Shown here piece after piece: positions 17,437-27,377 of a stretch of 64,000 nucleotides of DNA. The notes beneath the pieces are model-generated. The model had not been told where the DNA came from and made no database searches. It saw only the letters and a program-made list of their open reading frames with translations. Source of the DNA: Actinomycetales bacterium Actino_02 (lineage in GTDB: Bacteria > Actinomycetota > Actinomycetes > Propionibacteriales > Propionibacteriaceae). The stretch covers positions 186,001-250,000 of the forward strand of contig LUYM01000030.1 in assembly GCA_001603275.1 (NCBI GenBank), read 5' to 3'. Position 1 is the stretch's first letter. Each line of letters begins with the position of its first letter. The position numbers and the translations under genes were made by a program.

Positions 17437-19137
17437 GTGTACACCCAACCGCTCGCGCCGATCGCAGGGAGCCTTGCCCTCTCGGCCCTTCTGGCAGCCT
17501 TGCCCCTGCTTCTTCTCTTCCTCCTGCTCGGCGTGTTCAAGGTCAAGGCGTGGATCGCCTCCCTGATCGGCGTGGCAGCCTCCATCGCTGTGGCCATCCT
17601 CGGCTGGGGGATGCCGGTCGTCCTGGCCTTCAGTGCCACGGCCGAAGGCGTCTTCTACGGCGCCTTCCCGATCATGTGGATCCTGCTCAATGCGATCTGG
17701 GTCTATCAACTCTCGGTGGTCACCGGCTGGTTCGAGCAGTTGGGCCAGTTGATTCGCTCGGTCTCCAATGACCAGCGCGTCCTGGCCATCCTGATCGCCT
17801 TCTGCTTCGGCGCACTGATGGAAGCCCTGGCCGGCTTCGGTGCCCCGGTGGCCATCTCGGCCGCCATGCTGATGGCAGCCGGCATGAAGCCGCTGAAGTC
17901 GGCCATCGTCTCGCTGCTGGCCAACACCGCCCCGGTCGCCTTCGGCGCCATGGGCGCCCCGATCATCGCGCTGTCCGGCGCGGTCAGCTCGACCCACCCC
18001 GACCTGACCACCCACCTGCTCTCCCAGATGGCCGGACGCCAAACTCCCTTCGTGGCGATGATCGTCCCCCTGGTGTTGGTGCTCCTGGTGGACGGCTGGC
18101 GCGGCGTCCGGCAGACCTGGCCGGTCGCCGTGGTGGCCGGGCTTGTCTTCGGTGCCGCTCAGTACGTCACGTCGAACTTCATCACGGTCGAGATCACCGA
18201 TGTGGTGGCGTCCCTGCTCACCATCGCCGTGGTCTTGGTGATGCTGCGAGTGTGGAAGCCGAAGAACTCCGTCCCGCTGGATCACGCCATCGAGACCGAG
18301 GAGGCCATCGCACTCACCTCCGGCAAGCTCGATCACTACGCCGAGATCACCGCCACCGGCGCCAAGCGAGTCTGGGGCGCCATCGCCCCCTACGCGATCA
18401 TCGTGATCGTCTTCTCGATCAGCCAGATCCCGGCCGTGAAGACCTGGCTGCTGGCTATCGGCCAGACGAAGTTCCCGTGGCCCGGACTGAACGCGCCCGG
18501 TGCGGACGGAAAGCTGGCCTCGGTGATCATGAACGCCTCCGGAAAGCCGGTCTCGACGGTCTTCACCCTCGACCACCTGCGGGCCACCGGCACCCTGCTG
18601 CTGCTGTCGGGCATCATCACGGCCTTCGTCTACAAGGTGAAGCCGGCCGATGCCGTCCAGGCCTACTTCGGGACGCTCAAGCAGCTGCGATTCACGATCA
18701 TCACCGTGCTCAGCGTCCTCGGCCTGGCCTACGTGATGAACCTCTCCGGACAGACCGCCAGCCTGGGCACCGCCCTTGCGGTCGGACTGGCCGGCGCATT
18801 TGCCCTGGTCTCGCCGCTGATCGGCTGGGTCGGGGTGGCCATCACCGGGTCGGACACCTCGTCCAACGCGCTGTTCGGAATGCTGCAGGTGACCGCGGCT
18901 GAGCAGTCGGGTCTGGATCCGGTACTGGTCGCAGCAGCCAACTCGTCTGGTGGTGTAATGGGCAAGATGATTTCTCCGCAGAACCTGGCCGTCGCCGCGG
19001 CCGCAGTCGGAATGGTGAACAGAGAAGGCGAGATCTTCCGCAAGGTGTTGCCGTGGAGCCTCGGACTGCTTGCCTACTTCACCGTGCTGGTCGCCCTTCA
19101 GGCAGGAGCGCTGTCCTGGATGGTGCCGACGCCGTGA
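17437..19137 (+). CDS. L-lactate permease (LctP family)
   Basis: The 566-aa protein is a polytopic membrane carrier of the LctP/GlcA family, which imports lactate or glycolate with protons. Conserved stretches include FCFGALMEALAGFGAPVAIS, NTAPVAFGAMGAPI and ITGSDTSSNALFG. GTG 17437 has GAGGAG eight bases upstream. It is followed by an overlapping D-lactate dehydrogenase gene, so uptake and oxidation are coupled. Control by one or both upstream FCD regulators is likely. Confidence 0.94.
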   Translation: MYTQPLAPIAGSLALSALLAALPLLLLFLLLGVFKVKAWIASLIGVAASIAVAILGWGMPVVLAFSATAEGVFYGAFPIMWILLNAIWVYQLSVVTGWFEQLGQLIRSVSNDQRVLAILIAFCFGALMEALAGFGAPVAISAAMLMAAGMKPLKSAIVSLLANTAPVAFGAMGAPIIALSGAVSSTHPDLTTHLLSQMAGRQTPFVAMIVPLVLVLLVDGWRGVRQTWPVAVVAGLVFGAAQYVTSNFITVEITDVVASLLTIAVVLVMLRVWKPKNSVPLDHAIETEEAIALTSGKLDHYAEITATGAKRVWGAIAPYAIIVIVFSISQIPAVKTWLLAIGQTKFPWPGLNAPGADGKLASVIMNASGKPVSTVFTLDHLRATGTLLLLSGIITAFVYKVKPADAVQAYFGTLKQLRFTIITVLSVLGLAYVMNLSGQTASLGTALAVGLAGAFALVSPLIGWVGVAITGSDTSSNALFGMLQVTAAEQSGLDPVLVAAANSSGGVMGKMISPQNLAVAAAAVGMVNREGEIFRKVLPWSLGLLAYFTVLVALQAGALSWMVPTP

Positions 19138-21986
19138 CCGCGATGATGAACCAAGAGGTACTCCTACAGCTGCTGACAAGCTGCGTGGACGATCCGAGCC
19201 AGATTCGATCCAGCGAACTGGACCGGCGGGCCGTGGCCCACGACGCCTCGCACTTCCTGCTGCTGCCCTCTGCCGTCATCGCCCCTCGCGGCGCTGAGGA
19301 GGTGGCCCGACTCCTTCGGGCCACCTCCGAGGCAGGCATTCCGCTGACCTTCCGCTCCGGCGGCACCAGCCTGTCCGGCCAGGCCGGCACCGAGGGCGTT
19401 CTCGTGGACGTCCGACGCAACTTCGGGAGCGTTGAGATTCTCGACGGCGGCGCCCGGGTCCGGGTTCAGCCCGGCGTCACCGTCAAGCAGCTCAACGCTC
19501 ACCTGGCCCGTTATGGACGCAAGTTCGGCCCCGACCCGGCCAGTGAAGCCGCCTGCACCATCGGCGGTGTGGTGGCCAACAACTCCTCCGGAATGGCCTG
19601 CGGCACCGTCGAGAACAGCTATCGGACGCTGGAGTCGGTGGTCGCCGTGCTGCCGTCCGGCACCGTGATCGACACCGGAGCCTCCGACGCCGATGACAAG
19701 CTGCGCGCCCTCGAGCCCGACCTCTACCAGGGGCTGCTCAAGCTGCGCCAGCGGGTGATCAGCAACCCGGCCTCCATGGCCAAGATCGCCCAGCAGTTCT
19801 CGATGAAGAACACCATGGGCTACGGGATCAACGCCCTTGTCGACTTCGACACGGTGCCCGAGATCCTGACCCATCTGCTGGTCGGCAGCGAGGGCACCTT
19901 GGCCTTCGTGGCCTCGGCCACCTTCCGGACCATCGAACTGCGCACCGAGGTCACCTCGGCCCTGGTGGTCTTCGACGATCTGTACGCGGCCAACGCGGCA
20001 CTGCCGGCGTTGGTCGCCACCGGCGCGGCCACCCTCGAGCTGATGGACGCCACCAGCCTGCGGGTCGGCCAGGCCTTCCCGGACACCCCGAAGCTGATCA
20101 AGGATCTGCAGGTCAGCAAGCAGGCCGCCCTGTTGGTGGAGTATCAGGCCACCACCCGGGAGGAGCTCGAGCACCTGGCGCAGGCCGCCCGTCCGACCCT
20201 GGACGATCTGCCGGTCACCGGCCCGGTCGAGCTGACCGAGGATCCGGTGCTGCGCGGCAAGCTGTGGAAGCTGCGCAAGGGGCTGTACACCTCGGTGGCC
20301 GGCGCCCGGACGTCCGGCACCACCGCGCTGCTGGAGGACGTCGTGGTGCCGGTTGCCAAGCTGGCCGACACCTGCGCCGACCTGGCCGTCCTGTTCGACA
20401 AGTACGGCTACCGGGATTCGGTGATCTTCGGGCACGCCAAGGACGGCAATATCCACTTCATGCTCACCGATCGCTTCGAGAACGATGAGCAGATGGGCCG
20501 CTACACCGGCTTCACCGAAGACATGGTCGACCTGATTCTGGGCAACGACGGCTCGCTGAAGGCCGAGCACGGCACCGGACGGGTGATGTCGCCCTACGTC
20601 CGCCGCCAGTACGGGGACGAGCTGTACCAGGTGATGGTCGACATCAAGGACCTGTTCGACCCGAACCGGCTGCTGAACGTCGGCACCATCATCACCGACG
20701 ACCCCGAGCTGCATCTGAAGCACATCAAGCTGCCGCCGAGCGTCGACCCGGAGATCGATCGCTGCGTCGAGTGTGGCTACTGCGAGCCGGTCTGCCCGTC
20801 CCGCGATCTGACCCTGACCCCGCGGCAGCGGATCGCCCTGCGCCGCGAGATCCGCAATGCCGAACTGGCCGGTGACCAGGGTTTGGCTGATCGGCTGGGC
20901 TCGGACTACCGCTACGCCGGCGTGCACACCTGCGCGGTGGACGGCATGTGTGGCACGGCCTGCCCGGTGCTGATCAACACCGGGTTGTACGTGAAGAAGC
21001 TGCGCCGCGAGCAGACCACGCCGGCGCCGACCAAGGCGGTGTGGACGACGCTGTCGAAGCACTGGAAGGGCACCACCGGGACGTTCTCCACGGTGATGAG
21101 CCTGACCGACCGGCTGCCCGGGCCGCTGGCGTCCGCCCTGATCGGGGTGGACAAGCTCGGCCGTGCAGTGCTGGGCAAGGACAACCTCCCGCTGTGGTCG
21201 ACCGAGCTGCCCGGCGGTGGCGCCTCGCGGGCCCGTCCGGCCCCGTCCGGTGAGCCGACCGCGGTCTATCTGCCGGCCTGCGTGAACGTGATGTTCGGGC
21301 CTGCCGCCGGCGGGGTGGGCGTCCAGCTCAGCTTCGAGGCGCTCTGCGCCAAGGCGGGCATCGAGCTGCTGGTGCCCGAGAAGATCGAGTCGGTCTGCTG
21401 CGGGACGCCCTGGTCGAGCAAGGGGATTCCGGACGGCTACGCGGCCATGCGCGAGCGCGTCCTGCCGCTGATCGTGGAGGCCACCGACAACGGACGACTC
21501 CCGGTGGTCTGCGACGCATCCAGTTGCAGCGAGGGCTTCCGGCACATGATCGACACCGCGCCGGAGCTGAACATCCAGGTGATCGACGCGGTGGCGTTCG
21601 TGGCCGAACACGTCCTGCCGGTGCTGGGTGAGTACCGCAAGCTCGATTCGCTGACCATCCATCAGACCTGTTCGTCCACCCAGATGGGGCTCAACCCCGA
21701 TCTGGTGGCCGTCTCCAAGGCCGTGGCCGAGCAGGTGAACGTCCCGGTCGACACCGGCTGCTGCGCCTTCGCCGGCGACCGCGGCATGCTGCACCCCGAG
21801 CTCACCGCCTCGGCCACCCGCAAGGAGGCTGCCGAGGTGGCCGCATTGGGGGCGGAGGCCCACGCCAGCTGCAATCGGACGTGTGAACTGGGCATGACCC
21901 GGGCCACCGGCGTCGAATATCGCCACGTTCTCGAATTGTTAGCAGAACAGGCCCTTGGCAGCGACGCTCCAGCAGGACATCGTTGA
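19134..21986 (+). CDS. FAD- and Fe-S-containing D-lactate dehydrogenase-like oxidase
   Basis: GTG 19134 overlaps the permease stop (GTGA); ATG 19143 is a possible alternative. The 950-aa protein has an N-terminal PCMH FAD-binding domain (PLTFRSGGTSLSGQ; CTIGGVVANNSSGMACGT), an FAD-oxidase C-terminal region (VIFGHAKDGNIHFM; EHGTGRVMSPY), then two ferredoxin-like clusters (CVECGYCEPVCP near residue 544; CAVDGMCGTACP) and two CCG-type Cys-rich domains (VCCGTPW; CCAFAGD). This is the YdiJ/Dld-II layout, oxidising D-2-hydroxyacids and passing electrons to the quinone pool. D-lactate is the likely substrate from context; D-2-hydroxyglutarate is possible. Confidence 0.9.
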   Translation: MTAMMNQEVLLQLLTSCVDDPSQIRSSELDRRAVAHDASHFLLLPSAVIAPRGAEEVARLLRATSEAGIPLTFRSGGTSLSGQAGTEGVLVDVRRNFGSVEILDGGARVRVQPGVTVKQLNAHLARYGRKFGPDPASEAACTIGGVVANNSSGMACGTVENSYRTLESVVAVLPSGTVIDTGASDADDKLRALEPDLYQGLLKLRQRVISNPASMAKIAQQFSMKNTMGYGINALVDFDTVPEILTHLLVGSEGTLAFVASATFRTIELRTEVTSALVVFDDLYAANAALPALVATGAATLELMDATSLRVGQAFPDTPKLIKDLQVSKQAALLVEYQATTREELEHLAQAARPTLDDLPVTGPVELTEDPVLRGKLWKLRKGLYTSVAGARTSGTTALLEDVVVPVAKLADTCADLAVLFDKYGYRDSVIFGHAKDGNIHFMLTDRFENDEQMGRYTGFTEDMVDLILGNDGSLKAEHGTGRVMSPYVRRQYGDELYQVMVDIKDLFDPNRLLNVGTIITDDPELHLKHIKLPPSVDPEIDRCVECGYCEPVCPSRDLTLTPRQRIALRREIRNAELAGDQGLADRLGSDYRYAGVHTCAVDGMCGTACPVLINTGLYVKKLRREQTTPAPTKAVWTTLSKHWKGTTGTFSTVMSLTDRLPGPLASALIGVDKLGRAVLGKDNLPLWSTELPGGGASRARPAPSGEPTAVYLPACVNVMFGPAAGGVGVQLSFEALCAKAGIELLVPEKIESVCCGTPWSSKGIPDGYAAMRERVLPLIVEATDNGRLPVVCDASSCSEGFRHMIDTAPELNIQVIDAVAFVAEHVLPVLGEYRKLDSLTIHQTCSSTQMGLNPDLVAVSKAVAEQVNVPVDTGCCAFAGDRGMLHPELTASATRKEAAEVAALGAEAHASCNRTCELGMTRATGVEYRHVLELLAEQALGSDAPAGHR

Positions 21987-22000
21987 GATAGCGATACCGC

Positions 22001-22030
22001 CGGTCCCCGGGTCACCCTGCCCGGGGACCG
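22001..22030. promoter_or_regulatory. Strong GC hairpin before the cysteine hydrolase gene
   Basis: Arms CGGTCCCCGGG and CCCGGGGACCG pair perfectly over 11 bp with an eight-base loop, 15 bases after the dehydrogenase stop and 36 bases before the next ATG. No U-tract follows. It may be a partial terminator or an RNA stabiliser that sets the ratio of the two products. Confidence 0.45.
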
Positions 22031-22065
22031 GGATCGTTCCCAACAAGTCTGCGAAGGAGCAGTAC

Positions 22066-22698
22066 ATGGATCCCAAGAGCACCGCGCTCGTCCTGATCGA
22101 GTTCCAAAACGACTTCACCAGCGAGGGCGGGACGTTGCACGGCGCAGTCGCCGATGTGATGGCCGCCACCAACACCGTCGGCAATGCGAAGACGGCCCTC
22201 GAGGCCGCCCGCGACGCCGGCGCAGCCGTCATCCACAGCCCGATTTCGTTCGCGCCGGGCTACTACGAGATCTCCGCCCACCCCTACGGCATCCTGGCCG
22301 GCGTGGTGTCGTCCAACTCCTTCGTGAAGGGCACCTGGGGTTGCGAGATCGTCGGCGACGTCGCCCCCGGCGACGGCGAGATCGTCCTGGAAGGCAAGCG
22401 TGGCTTGGACGCCTTCGGCTCGACCAACCTCGACTTCATCCTGCGCAGCAAGGGCATCAAGACCGTCGTCCTGGCTGGCTTCCTGACCAACTGCTGCGTC
22501 GAGTCGACCATGCGTTCGGCCTATGAGAAGGGCTTCGAGGTCTACACCCTGACCGATGCGGTGGGCGCCACCTCGCTGGAGGAGCACGCCAACGCCATCA
22601 AGTACGACTACCCGATGTTCTCCAAGCCGATCACGACCGACGAGTTCGTCGCGGCGCTGTCCGGCGACGTGACTGCGGACGCCTCCCGTGGCTACTGA
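22066..22698 (+). CDS. Isochorismatase-family cysteine hydrolase
   Basis: ATG 22066 has GAAGGAGC eight bases upstream. The 210-aa product has the complete catalytic triad of the family: Asp16 in EFQNDF, Lys111 in EGKRGLDAF and Cys144 in TNCCVEST. Members hydrolyse isochorismate, nicotinamide, N-carbamoylsarcosine or ureidoacrylate-type amides. It follows the lactate genes on the same strand, 80 bp after the dehydrogenase, but no lactate-related reaction is known for the family. The physiological substrate is unknown. Confidence 0.87.
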   Translation: MDPKSTALVLIEFQNDFTSEGGTLHGAVADVMAATNTVGNAKTALEAARDAGAAVIHSPISFAPGYYEISAHPYGILAGVVSSNSFVKGTWGCEIVGDVAPGDGEIVLEGKRGLDAFGSTNLDFILRSKGIKTVVLAGFLTNCCVESTMRSAYEKGFEVYTLTDAVGATSLEEHANAIKYDYPMFSKPITTDEFVAALSGDVTADASRGY

Positions 22699-22720
22699 TC
22701 ACTGACCGGGGTGCCGGCGC

Positions 22721-24166
22721 CTACTCGGTGACCGGCACCGCCGGGATCGTCCCGGTGTTTTCGGGGCTGCCCTCGGGCGGCTCACTGGAGCCGGGCAGCC
22801 GGATGGTGAACTCGGCGCCACCGGCCTCGGAGCGTCCGGCCTTCACCCAGCCGCCGTGCGCCTTGATGGTCTGTGCGACGATCGAGAGCCCCAGCCCTGA
22901 GCCCGGCGTGTTCCGCGACGAGGACGAGCGGTAGAACCGGTCGAAGACGTGCGGCAGGTCCTCGTCGGCGATGCCGGGGCCTTCGTCGGAGATCTTCAGC
23001 CGGTCGCCGATCAGTCGGACGGTGATCGTCCCGCCGGTCGGGGAGAACTTCACAGCGTTGTCGAGCAGGTTGGTGATCGCCCGCTCCAGGCTGTCCGGCT
23101 CACCGACCAGGTAGAGCGGGTCGAGTTCGACGACGAAGGTGAGCCCGGGTCCGCGGCGCTTGGCCCGGGTGACGGCATTGTCGACGACGTCGCGCAGGTC
23201 GATCGGCTCGGGGTGCGGTTCCACCCGATCTTCACGCGACAGATGGACCAGGTCGCCGATCAGCTGGGTGAACTCGCCGAGCTGAGCAGCCACATCGCGC
23301 AGGATCTCGCCGCGGGCACCGTCGGGCAACATGCCTTGCCGGTCGTCGGCGATCAGCAGCTCGACGTTGGTGCGCATCGACGTCAGCGGCGTCCGCAGTT
23401 CGTGGCCGGCATCGGCGATCAGCCGCTGCTGGCGCTCCCGGGACGATTGCAGGGCGGCCATCATCTTGTTGAACGACATCGACAGGTCGGTCAGCTCGTC
23501 CATGCCGCCGACGTCGACGGCCTCCAACTGCTCGGTCTCGCTGACCCGGGTCACCGCCTCGGTGAGTCGCTGGATCGGCTGCAGGCCGGAGCGGGCGATC
23601 ACCCAGCCGATGGCGCCGGCTACCAGCACGGCCAGCAGGCCGAAGGTGAGCAGCGAGAAGGCCAAGGAGCGCAGGATCGCGTCGGTCGCGGCCAGCGGAC
23701 GGCCCAGCACCAGCGCGTAGTGGTTGTTCACGTCGGTCAGCGGCACGGCGACGATGCGATACGGATCACCTTTGGAGTCGGTGCCGGTGCGCGCCGAGGT
23801 CCCGGTTTGGGTGCGGGCGATCGCCAACTCGGCCGAGGTCACGTTGAGCACGTCGGAGGACCCGGGCGGCGAGAACGTCCGATTGTCTGAGCGAACCAGC
23901 ATCAAGGTGACGTTGGCCGTCGACAGGGCGTCGCTGTTCAGCTGCCCCATACCCTCCACGTCGTTGGCGATCCATTGGCTGGTCAGCGACGCGATGTCGA
24001 TCAGCTCGGCGTCGGTCTGCCGGTAGATCGTGAAGGTGGTGATCAGGTACGCGGCCACACCGGTCACCGCCACCGCTCCGGCCACGGCGGCCGAGATCAG
24101 TGCTGCGAGCCGGTCATGCAGTGGACGGTTGGTGACGGAGATGGTTGAGCGCAGCCAGTGGATCAC
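22721..24166 (-). CDS. Sensor histidine kinase, MprB-like
   Basis: The 481-aa kinase has a transmembrane helix (about residues 20-45), an extracytoplasmic sensor segment, a second helix (about 168-192), HAMP, HisKA with the phospho-acceptor His255 in [14 protein letters not shown], and a HATPase domain ([37 protein letters not shown]). Layout and sequence resemble actinobacterial MprB, a cell-envelope stress kinase. Its start overlaps the stop of the regulator gene by four bases, so it is the second gene of the operon. Confidence 0.9.
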   Translation of the reverse strand: MIHWLRSTISVTNRPLHDRLAALISAAVAGAVAVTGVAAYLITTFTIYRQTDAELIDIASLTSQWIANDVEGMGQLNSDALSTANVTLMLVRSDNRTFSPPGSSDVLNVTSAELAIARTQTGTSARTGTDSKGDPYRIVAVPLTDVNNHYALVLGRPLAATDAILRSLAFSLLTFGLLAVLVAGAIGWVIARSGLQPIQRLTEAVTRVSETEQLEAVDVGGMDELTDLSMSFNKMMAALQSSRERQQRLIADAGHELRTPLTSMRTNVELLIADDRQGMLPDGARGEILRDVAAQLGEFTQLIGDLVHLSREDRVEPHPEPIDLRDVVDNAVTRAKRRGPGLTFVVELDPLYLVGEPDSLERAITNLLDNAVKFSPTGGTITVRLIGDRLKISDEGPGIADEDLPHVFDRFYRSSSSRNTPGSGLGLSIVAQTIKAHGGWVKAGRSEAGGAEFTIRLPGSSEPPEGSPENTGTIPAVPVTE

Positions 24167-24852
24167 GGCGGCGTCTCGCGCAGCACGTAGCCGATGCCGC
24201 GCACGGTGTGGATCAGTCGGGCTTCGCCCTCGCCCTCGGTCTTGCGGCGCAGGTAGCCGATGTAGACCTCAAGGGAGTTGGCGGTGGTCGGGAAGTCGAA
24301 GCCCCAGACCTCGTTCAGGAGCCAGGAGCGCTCGAGCACTCGGCGCGGGTTCTCCAGGAAGGTCTGCAGCAGGGCGAACTCTGTGCGGGTCAGGCTGATC
24401 CGACGGCCGGCCCGAATCACCTCGCGGGTCTGCAGGTCCAAGCTCAGGTCGGCGAAGCTGAGCACCTCGGCGCCCGGCTCGTCGCTGGCCGGACGTCCAC
24501 GCCGGGTCAGTGCGCGCAGCCGGGCCATCAACTCGTCCAGGGAGAACGGCTTGGCCATGTAGTCGTCGGCGCCGGCGTCCAGCCCGTCCACCCGATCACC
24601 GACGGCATCGCGAGCGGTCAGCACCAGGATCGGCACATCATTGCCGGACGCACGCAGCGAGCGGGTGGTCTCCAGCCCGTCCAGGCGCGGCATCATCACA
24701 TCCATGATCACTGCGTCCGGGCGCAGCGAAGAGAGCCGGGCCAGGGCGTCCACACCATCGTTGGCGGTGGTCACCTCATAGCCGGAGTACTGCAGCGAGC
24801 GGGCCAGCGAGTCGCGGACCGCCTGGTCGTCGTCCACAACGAGGATGTGCAT
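24163..24852 (-). CDS. OmpR-family response regulator, MprA-like
   Basis: The 229-aa regulator has a receiver domain with the acidic pocket (VVDDD), phospho-acceptor Asp51 in VIMDVMMP, the LVLTARD switch and the YMAKPF lysine. A C-terminal winged helix follows ([29 protein letters not shown]). Start ATG 24852 opens directly with MHILVVDDD. It is first in a two-gene operon with the kinase. Upstream sit three family A repeats and, beyond them, the divergent SDR operon. Confidence 0.93.
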   Translation of the reverse strand: MHILVVDDDQAVRDSLARSLQYSGYEVTTANDGVDALARLSSLRPDAVIMDVMMPRLDGLETTRSLRASGNDVPILVLTARDAVGDRVDGLDAGADDYMAKPFSLDELMARLRALTRRGRPASDEPGAEVLSFADLSLDLQTREVIRAGRRISLTRTEFALLQTFLENPRRVLERSWLLNEVWGFDFPTTANSLEVYIGYLRRKTEGEGEARLIHTVRGIGYVLRETPP

Positions 24853-24902
24853 GGTCCAAGACTGCCATGTTCAACCCAGCCCCGCCGTCGCGGCACCTCG
24901 TT

Positions 24903-25028
24903 GGGGACGGTTCCATTACCGTCCGCCCTGGTCTCCGCGATCGTTGGGGACGGTTCCATTACCGTCCAACTGGTGCCGAGCGATGTCTCGGGAATCTGTC
25001 GAGCGTGGACGGTAATGGAACCGTCCCC
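24903..25028. repeat. Three family A palindromic repeats
   Basis: Copies lie at 24903-24924 and 24946-24967 in one orientation and 25007-25028 in the other. Each pairs GGACGGT with ACCGTCC around six bases. They occupy the divergent gap between the response regulator and SDR genes, so both promoters must read past or lie outside them. Confidence 0.85.
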
Positions 25029-25109
25029 GGGCGCTGGGTGGCTATGTAACCGTTGCGTGAAGGGTTGGAGCGCGCTCTTCCGCCGGACCGGACCGTAGGC
25101 GAATCTTTG

Positions 25110-25129
25110 AGTGGGTCAAGTGACCCACT
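25110..25129. promoter_or_regulatory. Perfect 20-bp palindrome, probable TetR operator
   Basis: AGTGGGTCA AG TGACCCACT is perfectly symmetric and ends 17 bases before the SDR start codon. The second gene of this operon encodes a TetR repressor, so this is its most likely binding site and the switch for the five-gene operon. Confidence 0.7.
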
Positions 25130-25146
25130 TCGTTCGAGGAGCTGAG

Positions 25147-25923
25147 ATGGCCCGTCCCCTTGCCTTGGTTACCGGAGCGAGTTCCGGCTTCGGTGCCGGC
25201 TTCGCCCGGCGGTTCGCGACCGAGGGCTACGACCTGGTGCTGGTCGCTCGCCGCGAGGATCGGCTGCGTGCGCTGGCCGACGAGCTGGCCGGTCTCGGCG
25301 CCACCGCACACGTCCTGCCCACCGACTTGTCCACCCCGGACGGCATCGCCGGCCTGGTCGCTCGCCTGGACGACCAGGGGCTGATCGTCGACGCCCTGGT
25401 CAACAACGCCGGCTTCGGCACCTACGGCACGTTCGTCGAGCAGGACCCGGCCCGAATCGCCGAGGAGATCGCCGTCAACGTCACCGCGCTGACCATGCTC
25501 ACCCGGGCGCTGCTGCCGCAGCTGTTGGCCGCGAAGGCCGGAATCCTGATCAACATCAGCAGCACGGCGTCCTATCAACCGGGCCCCAACATCTCGGTTT
25601 ACGCCGCCACCAAGGCCTACGTCCGCTCGCTCACCGAGGCCATCTGGCAGGAGGCGCAGGGCACCTCGCTGCGGGTGCTGAACATCGCACCGGGCCCCTC
25701 CCAGACCGAGTTCTTCGCGGTGGCCGGCAGCGACGCATTCAACGTCGGCCAGCAGATCACCACCGACGACGTGGTGAACCTGGCCTTCAGCGAGCTCGCC
25801 AAGGGCGCCAAGCGGCCCAGCCGGATCGTCGGACGCGGCAACGCTTTTCAGGCGATGGCCGCCCGCTTCGCGCCGACCAGACTCACCTTGTCGGTTGCTG
25901 ATAAGCAGTTGGGCCGCAAGTGA
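25147..25923 (+). CDS. Short-chain dehydrogenase/reductase
   Basis: ATG 25147 has GAGGA seven bases upstream; an open frame from 25111 runs through the palindrome and is not used. The 258-aa product has the classical SDR motifs TGASSGFG (cofactor), NNAGFG, catalytic Ser in ISSTAS and YAATK with catalytic Tyr and Lys. The Arg pair in VLVARRED suggests NADP(H). It heads an operon with TetR, an SCP2-like protein, an aminotransferase and an MFS carrier. The substrate is unknown. Confidence 0.88.
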   Translation: MARPLALVTGASSGFGAGFARRFATEGYDLVLVARREDRLRALADELAGLGATAHVLPTDLSTPDGIAGLVARLDDQGLIVDALVNNAGFGTYGTFVEQDPARIAEEIAVNVTALTMLTRALLPQLLAAKAGILINISSTASYQPGPNISVYAATKAYVRSLTEAIWQEAQGTSLRVLNIAPGPSQTEFFAVAGSDAFNVGQQITTDDVVNLAFSELAKGAKRPSRIVGRGNAFQAMAARFAPTRLTLSVADKQLGRK

Positions 25924-26609
25924 AGCGGATCCCGCCAGCCCAGCGTCGCGAGGCCCTGATCGCCGCGGCCATCAGGGTGATCGCAGCCGACGGTATGGCC
26001 GGAGCGACCACCCGGGCCGTCGCCGCAGAGGCCGGCATGTCACTGGCCAGCCTGCATTACGTCTTCGGCTCCCGGGACGCTCTGCTGGAGGCGGTGATCG
26101 AACAGGTCGTCGACGCCGAGGCGCGGGCCGCAGAGGACGTCCTGACAGTCTTCGACTCCCATGGTGCCCCGATCAGCCTGGACGCCCTGCTGGCCACCGG
26201 GCTGGGCCACTTCATCGATGGCCTTGTCACCTCCCCCGACGATGAACTGGCGCTGGCTGAACTCACCATTCATGCCCGCCGCGCTGGGATGACCGAGCTG
26301 CTCGACCAGCAGCGCCGGATCTATCTGGACGCCGCCGGACGCACCCTTGCCCAGGCCGCGACCCACGCCGGAGCCGAGTGGACGGTCCCGCTGCCCGAAG
26401 TCGCCAAGCTGCTCACCACCCAGCTCGACGGCATCACCTACTCCTGGCTGGCGCACCGCGACGAGGCGTCGGCCCGATCCAGTGGACGCTTCAGCGCCCA
26501 CTGGCTGGCGGCCCTGGCCGTCCCGAAGACCACCGTGAAGTCCAGTGAGTCCGTGGGCGCGAGCCCGTCCGCGGACGCCCGCAACAACGAAGGAGCCGGC
26601 CCGTGCTGA
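25920..26609 (+). CDS. TetR-family transcriptional regulator
   Basis: The 229-aa protein starts at a GTG overlapping the SDR stop by four bases. Residues about 8-55 are the TetR helix-turn-helix (ALIAAAIRVIAADGMAGATT; AAEAGMSLASLHYVFGSRDAL). The rest is a helical ligand-binding domain that also runs past the usual family length into a polar tail. It is embedded in the operon it presumably represses through the palindrome at 25110-25129. Its ligand would reveal the pathway substrate. Confidence 0.9.
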   Translation: MKRIPPAQRREALIAAAIRVIAADGMAGATTRAVAAEAGMSLASLHYVFGSRDALLEAVIEQVVDAEARAAEDVLTVFDSHGAPISLDALLATGLGHFIDGLVTSPDDELALAELTIHARRAGMTELLDQQRRIYLDAAGRTLAQAATHAGAEWTVPLPEVAKLLTTQLDGITYSWLAHRDEASARSSGRFSAHWLAALAVPKTTVKSSESVGASPSADARNNEGAGPC

Positions 26610-27376
26610 CCACTCTGGAACCCAAGGCGAAGGCGTACGTGCAGCTGCACGCACTGCTGGGTGCCCTGCCCGAACTGATCCGGCTGTCCCCGAAGGCGGC
26701 CGAGATCGTCGCGGCCGACCGCAAGCCGACCAGCATCGGCTTTGCCGTCCACGACGGACCGCGCGGCGTCCTCAGCTTCGCCGACGGGCTGGCCACCTAC
26801 ACCCCCGAGGTTGCAGCCGCCACGATCCGGCTGCCGTTCGCCTCGCCGCAGGCGTTCAGCAAGGTGATCGACGGTGAGGCTCAGCCGATCCCGGTCACCG
26901 GTTTTCATCGGATCGGCTTCCTGCTGAAGGTCTTCGCTCCGCTGACCGAAGAGCTCGAGCGGTTGCTGAAGCCGACGCCGGAGGCGATGACGGATCCGGC
27001 CTTCCGCAAGGCCAGCACCCAGCTCACCTTGTACGTGGCCTGCGGGGCGGTGGCCCAGCTGGCCAACTACGACCAGCTCGGACGCTACAGCGCCAAGAAC
27101 ACCCCCGACGGCGACATCGCCGTCGAGGTGGGCGACGAGCTGGCCTACACGCTGCGGGTGTCCGATCACCAGATGACGTTTCTACCCGAACGCTCGCCGA
27201 ACCCGCGGGCCGCGATGAGCTTCGCCGACTTCGACATCGCCGCCGGGATCCTGTCCGGCGAGGCCAGTGCAATGGCCTGCATCTGTGCCGGCACCGTCGG
27301 TATGCGCGGCATGTTGAACATGGTCGACAACCTGAACCGAATCCTTGATCGCGCCGGACAGTACTTGGGAGCCTGA
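26603..27376 (+). CDS. SCP2-like sterol/lipid-carrier domain protein
   Basis: The 257-aa protein starts at GTG 26603, overlapping the TetR stop by seven bases. The C-terminal part (AAMSFADFDIAAGILSGEAS, then CICAGTVGMRGMLNMVDNLN) has the alternating pattern of SCP2 sterol-transfer domains, in which a Gly-rich turn precedes the last helix. The N-terminal half is not recognised. SCP2-like modules bind long hydrophobic molecules, which would fit an operon acting on a lipid-like substrate. The family assignment is by eye only. Confidence 0.55.
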   Translation: MLTTLEPKAKAYVQLHALLGALPELIRLSPKAAEIVAADRKPTSIGFAVHDGPRGVLSFADGLATYTPEVAAATIRLPFASPQAFSKVIDGEAQPIPVTGFHRIGFLLKVFAPLTEELERLLKPTPEAMTDPAFRKASTQLTLYVACGAVAQLANYDQLGRYSAKNTPDGDIAVEVGDELAYTLRVSDHQMTFLPERSPNPRAAMSFADFDIAAGILSGEASAMACICAGTVGMRGMLNMVDNLNRILDRAGQYLGA

Positions 27377-27377
27377 G

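Noticed and set aside
22001-22030. Rho-independent terminator after the D-lactate dehydrogenase
   Set aside because: The stem is strong but has no U-tract, and the next gene is only 36 bp away on the same strand. I list it as a regulatory hairpin instead.
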